Assembly (NCBI GenBank): GCA_026545765.1
Contig: CM048842.1
Location: 45,021,431-45,085,430, forward strand
Reading direction: 5' to 3'
DNA from: Plantago major
Lineage: Eukaryota > Streptophyta > Magnoliopsida > Lamiales > Plantaginaceae
Length of the DNA: 64,000 bases
Shown here: positions 56,882-64,000 of the stretch, piece after piece
Position numbering within the stretch: the first letter of the stretch is position 1
Layout of the letters: each line of letters begins with the position of its first letter
The notes under the pieces: generated by a model
Told to the model about the DNA's origin: nothing
The model's database searches: none
The model's input: only the letters and a program-made list of their open reading frames with translations
Made by a program: the position numbers and the translations under genes

Positions 56882-58100
56882 TGATGAGCTCAAATTATAC
56901 TCTAAAAAGCAATTAGAGAATAAGCTGTAGTTGTAGACTAAAGCCTAACTCGTGATCGTTCTCTAGGGAATTAATCAGGCTATGTAGCAGTGAGAGTAAA
57001 CAGATACTTGCGAGTAACAATCTGAATGTTGGGTTGTTTATACTTCTAACTAGATTGACTAAAGCTAAGATTACGATTAACAATGAGAGAAAGATGAATA
57101 CAGTAGCAAGATCCAATTATGCTAATTCGAACTAGAGATAACACTCATATTTGTCACACGGTCGTTGTACAGCAAATCAATCAATTCGATTTAACCAATT
57201 GTTCTTAGAAAATATTATACTGGAGAAATCGTGAGTCGTCAATTCACAATCCTTAAACATTTACAATTTAGAGAATTTAATACGGACTTATCGAATTGAA
57301 GGTTTTTACGAAGATTTAATACGAGACTAATCTACATGAGTGCTTTGATAAACCCTAGAACAGATATGCATAATCTTCACATACTATTGTATTCAAAGGT
57401 TTTTAGCTACTCATAATTGATAATTGCATGCAAAGATTCATGGTAATAATCATATGAAACATAGATGAGAAACTCGCATGCAATAACATACAATTCAATC
57501 GATAAGATAAAGAATGAATTGCAAAGAAGAAAGCAATGGAGAATTCAATACCAATAATCTTGATTTGATGAACAAAATCAATGAATAACTAAGCTCCAAA
57601 GATGTCTCAATGTCAAGGTATGGCTCTTAGAGCTTTTTTCAAAACTAGGTTAAAAGAAGTATGAAAGAATAGGAATAAAAAATCTAATCTAATAAGGAAA
57701 TTAAAATTAATTCTGCGTCAGTCATAACGGAAGAAATAGCTGCAAGTAGCCTTCTTAATCGCATCAGTATATCCATTTCGTAAAATCTACAAGTAGCTTC
57801 GATCTTCAAACAGGAGCATCACTCGTAAAATCTCACCATGGATCGATTTCCTCGCATGGCGAAATGCCGAACTGCCAATGCCAAGATCGTAAAATCTCAC
57901 CGCGGCGGACTGATTTCCTCGCCGTGGCGAGCCATGCTAACCAGCTTGTCTTCAAACGGCTCAAAAGACACAGATTTCTACAAAACACAAACAAAACACC
58001 AAAGCGTAAAAACGAACTAAAAAGACTACAAAACTAAAGACAAAGACTCACAAAGATCGCTAAAAAAGACCAAATGAGACGTTAGAATATTGTCTCATTA
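56882..58100 (-). repeat. Element D 5' LTR (right copy)
   Basis: 1219 bp, starting TGATGAGCTCAAATTATACT, near-identical to 49580-50784 for its first 800 or so bases. The part at about 57715-57895 is more divergent and carries extra degenerate palindrome-like sequence. Followed by the target duplication GGAGG. Confidence 0.92.
57832..57931. promoter_or_regulatory. Palindrome pairs in the right element D LTR
   Basis: CTCACCGCGGCGGA (57896-57909) and CTCGCCGTGGCGAG (57918-57931) start 22 bp apart. A further degenerate pair, CTCACCATGGATCG and CTCGCATGGCGAA, is at 57832 and 57851. Differences from the left LTR pair are C/T and G/A changes at CpG sites. Confidence 0.6.
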
Positions 58101-58105
58101 GGAGG

Positions 58106-59139
58106 CCGAGAATCCAACCGGTAAACAGCTTTGTCCCTCAACACCCTCTCTTATCATACCGTACTGGACCTAGCTTGAACCCACCCGAATTACCACCTAG
58201 ACCACCTACAATGGCATCTGTTCCCACAACCCTACCAAGGCCATCACAAAACCTGCTCAAGCCATCCTCCATGGAAGATAAGATAGATACCATAATGAAG
58301 GAGATGGTAGACATTGGGAAATTTGTGAAGCAGCAGGGTGAATTTACCGCGAGGACCAATTCCTTTATCGCCAAGGCTGAGGATAACTTCAGGAGAACCG
58401 ACAACACCTTGAGAGGAATGGAACTGAAGATTGGCAAATCGCCAAGGAAATAGGGGAACTGCAATAGAACAAAGACAAGATGCCGGGTCACACCGAGAAA
58501 GCTATGATGATTGCTGAAGCTACCAAGGTTATAGGAATCGGGGGGAAGCATCTTGAATCGAATGAAGGAACCAAGGGACGAAGAATCGCCTCAAACCTTC
58601 TCCTATAGCATTCAGGTGTGAAATAGATTCTCATGTCGAAGAAGGGAGGGAAAAACCAGTTCTACCAAAGAAACCCGACCCTGGAGCTTTCAACATAAAT
58701 GTTGTCATCAAGGGAAAACAGCCACAGGAACCCTGGATCTAGGGGCCAGCATCAATATGATGCCAATCGCATCTACAAGAAACTTGGCTTAATAAGAATG
58801 TTGGAAGCAAGAACCGGAAAACTGGTTGTCGATGGCTTTACTACAACTGCCTGTGGCAAGGTACGTAATGTGATTACTCAGCTGGAGGGGCTCGATATTC
58901 TTGTGGATTACCTGATTGTGGACTGCGAAGACCCGGACAATGATACCATGCTTCTGGGAAGACCGTTTATGTCAACCACCAACACCATTATCAATGTGGC
59001 AAGAAGGGAGATTTCGATGAATATATCGAATCACCATATATTAATGGAGATTCTGAGTGAGACTTTGGAGGAAGCAAAGGCGGCAAGGATCAATTTCGCC
59101 ATAGACGACTGGTGGATGGACTATGAAGAAGAATGGTAG
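58106..59139 (+). pseudogene. Element C gag C-terminal and protease region
   Basis: Downstream of element D the plus strand resumes with a Pro-rich linker (PPELPPRPPTMASVPTTLPR) and a helical part (KIDTIMKEMVDIGKFVKQQG). The Athila protease follows, with active site DLGASINMMP readable near 58738, then MLEARTGKLVVDGFTTTACG, VDYLIVDCEDPDNDTMLLGR and PFMSTTNTIINVARREISMN. Not open end to end. Confidence 0.75.
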
Positions 59140-59480
59140 TGCCTTTTGAAGATTTGCTAGCACCGATGGATCTATTCAAGACATACTGGGAGACAGGAGA
59201 AGAATCAATTGAAAATACTCTTCCATCGATCCCTGATGAGCACTTTGGGTCGGAGGACAAAAACTGGAGATGCAGATCTGCTGAGAGTGAAGGTGAATGG
59301 AACAGTCCAGAGGAAACCAACGACTACTTAGAGTTTACTTTTCACATCGACGAAGATCCGGAGCTAGATGAGATCGAGGAAGAAGAAATGAAACGTTGGA
59401 TAGAAGATTTGAGCTATGCAACAAAGGAATGGATGGACAAGTGCTTCAACGGGATCGAGGGTTTAACCCTCGACAAATAA
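59133..59480 (+). CDS. Element C small acidic ORF after protease
   Basis: A 115-codon open stretch, very acidic (FEDLLAPMDLFKTYWETGEE, FHIDEDPELDEIEEEEMKRW). It occupies the place where Athila reverse transcriptase would follow protease. I do not recognise a domain. It is followed by CTAACGCTTCTTGGGAGC, the conserved post-pol sequence of Athila, and by GGTTTGGGGGAG, so the element appears to have replaced or lost the whole polymerase part. Confidence 0.5.
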   Translation: MVVPFEDLLAPMDLFKTYWETGEESIENTLPSIPDEHFGSEDKNWRCRSAESEGEWNSPEETNDYLEFTFHIDEDPELDEIEEEEMKRWIEDLSYATKEWMDKCFNGIEGLTLDK

Positions 59481-59837
59481 GCCATCATGAAAATAGGGGT
59501 TGAGCTATAAAACCTTAAACTAACGCTTCTTGGGAGCATCCCATAGTCATGTTCATTTTACGCACTTGCATTTGCACTTTGTACTTTTCATTTTCGATTT
59601 CTCTACCAAACATCAGGTTTGGGGGAGAAAAACCCCATGAGATTTGCATGTAAGCCATAGTCCTGATTTCACTCCAAACATGCTATCTCGCACAATTTTG
59701 AGCCCAGGTACCATGGAAGAACGGAGGAGGATACCCATCACAAGATAAATAAACTCTTTGTGGAGCTCGTGAACAATGCACAGCTGGGAGACCAAGATAA
59801 TATGCGGAGGAGGAATTAATTGAACAAGCATGGGAGT

Positions 59838-60722
59838 TGTTGAGGGGTGACACCTCGAACACTAACTAAACTATTACAAGCAACCTAGTCTAAGATCCGC
59901 CTCCAACTTGTAGTCTGAAGCAGTACCTGTCCGAGTTGGAGTGCCTGAAAGGACTGGGGGGGGGGGGGGGGGTTAGAAAGGGTTACCCGGATTGCGTATG
60001 TCAATCTGGTAAGAGACTTTACTCAAGAGAGAGTTGGTCGCTCTCAATGTAATAGTTATGGGGAAGGTTATAATGCCAAGAAAAACTTACCTTAAGGTCT
60101 TGGACCTTGTGCTATATTTATAAATACAATATCTTATGAAGTGACTCATAAGATGGTGCCAAGTGTATACTTCAGATTTGGACACCAATGCTACCTTTGG
60201 CCCATGGCCCAATAGTGAATAATAATCCAGTACTAATTACTGGGCTAGGGAGGGTAGTTCGGACCTTTCCCTCTGAGAGTACTGTTCCGCACGTTGGGTC
60301 CGTGTAACTCCTTCGGACAGATCCTTCTGTTTGGTTGATCTGCCCCTAGGTAACTCAAGGCGTTCGAGCCTAGAGTTCCACGGAAGTATCTTAGTGGTTC
60401 TGTTATATACGTTTGGTCTTATTGTGATGGTGGTGTCCGAGATTCTCTCGTCCGGTCCGTTTGGCATCCTAGGACTGACAGTTTGTGGTACTTGGAAGGA
60501 CCATGTGACCTTTTGTCAGGTTCGGAAGTCGTACACCTAGCTTGGTCGGACTTAGCTGAGAAGGTGTGTTGACTTGTAAGTACTAGTTGACCTGAAATGG
60601 TTTTCCTTAGGTCGGACCATCTGACGGTCGGACTAGTACTAAATTGGCTATTTCAGCCTTGATGCGCTCTAGGACACGCTCTATGGCGCCCCTAACGGAT
60701 TGGACACATGTCCGTATTAACA
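59838..60722 (-). repeat. Element E 3' LTR
   Basis: 885 bp, starting TGTTGAGGGGTGACACC and ending TGTCCGTATTAACA on plus, homologous to the element A LTRs. A reverse-strand TATA (TATTTATA near 60116-60123) and a G-run near 59957 occur at the same places as in A. Confidence 0.9.
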
Positions 60723-61332
60723 TATGCCCCCTAGTTTCCAAGTATCTTAGTAGAAGATAGTTGGTAACTATGAAAAGAACAAGCGTGTTGTGGAGCGTGT
60801 CCGAATCGTTAACTGAAAAGGAAAAAATCCTTTTTGTGGGATCCGTCGTCCGCGTTCTTAGGAATTCCATATATATATCTCTCTCTCTCTCCCCCCCCCC
60901 CCCTTCCTTCTACAGTCCGAGTTATGTAATAGCTCGGACTGTAGATGGAAAAGGTATTTGTATCCAAGATATATAGATCCGAGTACGGTTAGGATCCGAA
61001 GAAGCCCTATGTGGAAGAGTGTAAAGGAAGCCATCCATTGGGCCAAACATGTGGAATGGTTCACTTGGGCTGATGAACAGTGGTTCAAAAGGCCCAATAT
61101 GTCGTCTATCCGGCCCACTGGAAAGGATCCCAAAGGAACAGATGCAACCGTTGGATTTGAGGAGATCAACGGTGGGGATAGAAACTCAAGTGATGTGACG
61201 TTTCTGAGGAGAATTAATTGGGGAGTACTGTCATTGTGCCTTTTGCGGACCGGCGCAGCCGTTGGATTAAAAAGATCAACGGTTGGGATTAGAATCCAGG
61301 TGATGCGACGTTTCGACTTCCCCAATTGCCCC

Positions 61333-61340
61333 TATAAATA
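61333..61340 (+). promoter_or_regulatory. TATA box of the element E antisense gene
   Basis: TATAAATA in the context GCCCCTATAAATAGTTACC. It corresponds to 6749-6756 of element A, with conserved spacing to the start codon region (about 715 bp here, 685 bp there) and conserved leader sequence (TCGAATACTCAGAGTGATTC). Confidence 0.65.
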
Positions 61341-62046
61341 GTTACCTCATCTGTCGCTTTCACACTTTAGCCACCTCGAATACTCAGAGTGATTCTCAAG
61401 TGATCCGAGCAATCAAAGGGCAATCCGAGCAACTAAAACTCGCAAAATCTTGCACTTTCCACCTCAGATCTGCACTCTCGGAGAGCTAGCAAGGCTTCGT
61501 CGTCCGACCAAACTTACCAAGTCAACCTTATCAAGTAAGTATACCTCGATTCTTCCTGAAGTTTTTCTTCGTTATAATATGCTTGCTTCATGCTTGTATG
61601 CTTCTCCCTTGGTCGATTACCTGCCTGTTGATTCCGTGGTTGTAAATGCTGCTAGTGGTAGATTCCAGTAGTATACTTAGTTGGAATACTCTTCCAGTGT
61701 GCGATATCGTACTAACTTCCTTCACTGGTAACTTGTTGATTCGTCTTGTATATCATGTCCAATGTAACTAAAATTCGATAATGCATGCCTGTTTGGTGAT
61801 GTGTTGGTGCCGATTGGCACACAGTCTTTCGTAAGTTGTCCCTGTTAACGTGCTGGGTAGGGCAGTTAATAGTGCAAATGGCACGTCTTTGTGTGCCAAG
61901 TTTAGTGCCCATAGTGTTATAAGACTGTACTTCATGCAGAAAATCTGGTAAAGTATAACTTCCTCGGATCGCTTGACTTAATAAGATATCTAAGTGAACT
62001 CTCGGACAATTACAATCATCGTTTCTGATCCGTTTCCTTCTGCCCT

Positions 62047-63326
62047 ATGATGTCCGGGAGCGATAGTCAGAACCACCATGAGGCTCAAGGTTACGATGAT
62101 GGAGTAAACTTAGGGACTGAGTCCGAGGGCGTAACCACATCCGTAGGAGACTATCTGGTCGTGGAGCTCGTTTCTTCCAGGGACTCTGACGCTGGAGAAA
62201 GGGTCCGTGGTGCAGCAGAGACTCAGCCTGACGTGGCAGTGTGTCAGGGAGATGTTGCTAGGACTAGGTCGCTAGTCCAATCTCGGACCATAGGTGGTGT
62301 TGGGGCGTCCGTTGGTCCAAATGAACCCCGGACTGAGCAGGGAGGTGATAGTGGTCAGGAGGCGGATGATGTAGAGATGTTTGAGGCTGGTGTAGAGGAT
62401 CGAGTTGTAGTGGAGGAAGGCCCGACCAACCCAAGCACATCCGGGAGACCCGATGGTGGAGAAGAGGAGGAGGAAGATGGTGAAGAAGAAGAGGATGATG
62501 AGGAGGAAGATGAGGAAGCTTCTCAAACTGCCCGCCCGCGAAGACGTGCTGGGCGTCGAATTGTGGTGCACCTTGGGGTGTCCGCTCAATCCATTCTTCC
62601 GCTGATTGAGGGTCGCGGGGCCAAGGTGGCACAAATCAAATTCCCTCGTCCTGCATCCTCCGTCATGATAGCGGATGAATACGGAGAGTTGAATGCGGAC
62701 GGGCTGCTCCCTACTTGTCCGTCTAAAGTAAAACCTGAAGACATTCCTGAGTGGAGGCGGAAGTGGGAGATTCCGAAATCCGTTGAAATTATGGTTCCAG
62801 AGCCCGGGCATGCCTTTACAATCCGCCCGCTGGATACATGTGTGTGCATGAAGCGGCCTTTGCCTGTGGGTGGAAGATCCCTATTGCATCCGAGCTGAAG
62901 CACATCTTGAACCATATTGGTATAGGTCCGAGCCAGGTTATCCCAAAGTCTTTGGGTAACCTTATCTGTTTCGTTATCTTTTGTAAAAAGAAGGGGCAGC
63001 CTGTGAATTTTGAGAACTTCAGGCAGCTCTTCCATGTTGCTTTTAGTCCGGGGAATCCCCTTTTTTATACATTTGTAAATAGAAAATCCTACAACTTCAT
63101 TTCCGACTCCATTTCTTCTTTGGGGTCGAAGTGGTGGGATAAATATATTTTTGTGCGGATGGCCCTGAAGCCCGGGATGTCCATAAGGAGGCGAGAGCAG
63201 TGGGGGCTGCCAAAAAAGTTCTTAAGGGAGAGTATCCCAGACTGGCGCCCCCTTCCGAAGAATGTGGCTCCGTGGGTGGCGGAGATCCATAAGAAGAACG
63301 ATCCACCCACGTATCCGTTCCACTGA
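62047..63326 (+). pseudogene. Antisense ORF of element E, 'putative gypsy type transposon' domain
   Basis: Opens MSGSDSQNHHEAQGYDDGVN and runs with an acidic run (GGEEEEEDGEEEEDDEEEDE) and a basic patch (RPRRRAGRR) that could be a nuclear signal. The PF04195-type domain follows: PEDIPEWRRKWEIPKSVEIM, ELKHILNHIGIGPSQVIPKS, LGNLICFVIFCKKKGQPVNF, RQLFHVAFSPGNPLFYTFVN, KWWDKYIFVRMALKPGM, WRPLPKNVAPWVAEIHKKND. It is longer and better preserved than the copy in element A, with about one break. It is transcribed opposite to gag-pol. Role unknown. Confidence 0.75.
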
Positions 63327-63548
63327 TTGATTTGTCAGCCGCTGCCCTACTTGTGCGGATTGACAGACGTCGTGGAAGTCGGGGTAAAGACTGACTTCAG
63401 TAAGGATCCTTAACTTAGGATTTGCGCTTCCCCTTCTTTTTAATGCCTTGTCACGAATTTTCATTTCCAAGATTCCTGTTATTCTCCCTTTACGTATCCG
63501 TGTCTGACACTTTTATTTTGTTGTGTAGCTCATTGATTTGATTATATC

Positions 63549-64000
63549 ATGTCTACCCTCCGCGAAAAGAAGAGGCAGCAAGCCCTTGAGCTCGCTACTG
63601 GCCAAAGGGCCAAGATAATCAACACGTCCGCGGGTCTCCCTATGGCGGACCCAAAAAAAGCGGCGGTGTTTGCTGCAGAGGAGGAGAGGCGGGAGAAGGC
63701 GGGTGAGGATCCGCAAGTCTTGGTGGTGCCCGACAAGGGCAAAGGCCCGGCGACCGCAGCACCACTGCCTCCAAGCCACCAGCTTCTGCTGCATCCGCAC
63801 CCCAGCGGGATGTGTTGATGGGAGATGCCATTACCTCGGGGAGGAAGAGGGGAGCAACCTCGGATGCCTCTCTTGTAGCGAAGAGGCAGCAGCTGTCCGT
63901 TATTCTGCCATCCGACCAAGCTGCTCTCGGTAAGGAATATGAGCAAGCTCGCGGACTCCCTGAGGTCGAGCGGGTTGGAGAGCTCCATGAGTTGTACCAG
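63549..64000 (+). pseudogene. Downstream antisense exon of element E (partial)
   Basis: Starts MSTLREKKRQQALELATGQR after a TGTGTAG acceptor-like site and continues with MADPKKAAVFAAEEERREKA and a Pro/Ala-rich part. The matching stretch in element A is about 8863-9180. This looks like the next exon or gene of the antisense unit and is cut by the window end. Confidence 0.5.

Larger units (their letters stand above)
49580..58100 (-). mobile_element. Athila-type element D, gag-protease-ORF2 without reverse transcriptase
   Basis: 8521 bp, bounded by LTRs 49580-50784 and 56882-58100, with target duplication GGAGG at 49575-49579 and 58101-58105. Termini are TGATGAGC..CTCATCA. Minus-strand order is primer site, gag (56729-55223), protease (55103-54543), leader with palindromes and a long T-run, ORF2 (53396-52234), and a conserved noncoding part. 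No reverse transcriptase, RNase H or integrase is visible, so it must depend on a helper element. The LTRs are close by eye except for a block around the palindromes, so insertion is relatively young. Genes show a few breaks. Inserted into gag of element C. Confidence 0.9.
46855..59837 (+). mobile_element. Athila-type element C, interrupted by D and E
   Basis: Plus orientation: LTR (about 46855-48157), primer site, gag (48524-49579), then element D (49580-58100), then the rest of gag-protease (58106-59139), a small ORF (59133-59480) and a noncoding stretch with GGTTTGGGGGAG at 59615, ending where element E begins. The stretch CTAACGCTTCTTGGGAGC after the last ORF matches the conserved sequence that follows pol in Athila elements, yet no reverse transcriptase or integrase comes before it. 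The left border is judged from where B gag sequence stops and could be off by tens of bases. The 3' LTR lies beyond E. Broken, several times. Confidence 0.7.
59838..64000 (-). mobile_element. Tat-lineage element E, 3' part (runs off the window)
   Basis: Left LTR 59838-60722, then a 3' region with the same plus-strand TATA box, leader and antisense ORFs as element A. The polypurine-like tract inside the LTR (60723-60735 on plus, TATGCCCCCTAGT) matches A. pol and gag lie beyond 64000. It is inserted in element C; the target duplication cannot be seen. It is the second member of the element A family but clearly diverged from A. Confidence 0.88.

Noticed and set aside
62264-62811. Minus-strand frames of 122-179 codons opposite the element E antisense ORF
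   Set aside because: They are mirror frames of the acidic low-complexity and domain region on plus; their His/Pro/Leu-rich composition has no family pattern.
1-64000. tRNA, rRNA or other structured RNA genes
   Set aside because: No cloverleaf or rRNA core sequence was recognised on reading; the only tRNA-like strings are LTR primer-binding sites.

Overview
This is nuclear DNA of a flowering plant, most likely a eudicot. It has intron-rich genes with GT..AG splice sites and a plastid-targeted transporter of the plant BASS family. It also has plant-only retroelement lineages (Tat and Athila Ty3/gypsy, chromovirus, Copia), Helitrons, Tourist and Stowaway MITEs, and a nuclear copy of plastid psaA. 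No bacterial or CRISPR content is seen. Coordinates and exon joins were worked out by hand-reading splice sites; no database search was run.

Only two host genes look intact, both on the minus strand. One is a myeloid leukemia factor (MLF) family gene (876-3141, six coding exons, 370 aa). The other is a chloroplast sodium/metabolite cotransporter, BASS1 (32519-38073, thirteen exons, 429 aa). Almost everything else is mobile DNA.

Layout: 4.5-20.5 kb is a truncated Helitron and an old chromovirus-like LTR, split by a 13.7-kb Tat-lineage Ty3/gypsy element (5343-19011, target duplication ACGAG). That element carries antisense genes with their own TATA boxes in its 3' region. 20.5-29.1 kb is a degraded DNA-transposon-like unit full of a CTAGACAAT-type short motif. 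It is split cleanly by a 6.4-kb Helitron (20919-27333) that carries an F-box-like pseudogene, RNase H fragments, a Tourist MITE, a small nested Helitron and several repeat arrays. 29.2-31.1 kb holds a psaA fragment sandwiched between two inverted MITEs, then nested small Helitrons. 32.5-38.1 kb is BASS1, with a solo Copia LTR in intron 7. 38.5-39.2 kb holds a Stowaway MITE and a LINE tail.

39.2 kb to the window end is a nest of retroelements. Athila-type element B (minus) has a chromovirus solo LTR in its LTR. B is interrupted by Athila-type element C (plus), which is interrupted by Athila-type element D (49580-58100, target duplication GGAGG) and again by a second Tat element E (from 59838, running off the window). 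The visible parts of B, C and D carry gag and protease. No reverse transcriptase or integrase is found where it is expected, and B and D also have a second ORF of the plant-transposon-protein type.

The most interesting signal is a 14-bp palindrome (CTCGCCGCGGCGAG or CTCACCGCGGTGAG and close variants). It occurs mostly as pairs whose starts lie 21-22 bp apart, in the LTRs and ORF2 leaders of the Athila-type elements and also in the unrelated Copia solo LTR in BASS1.
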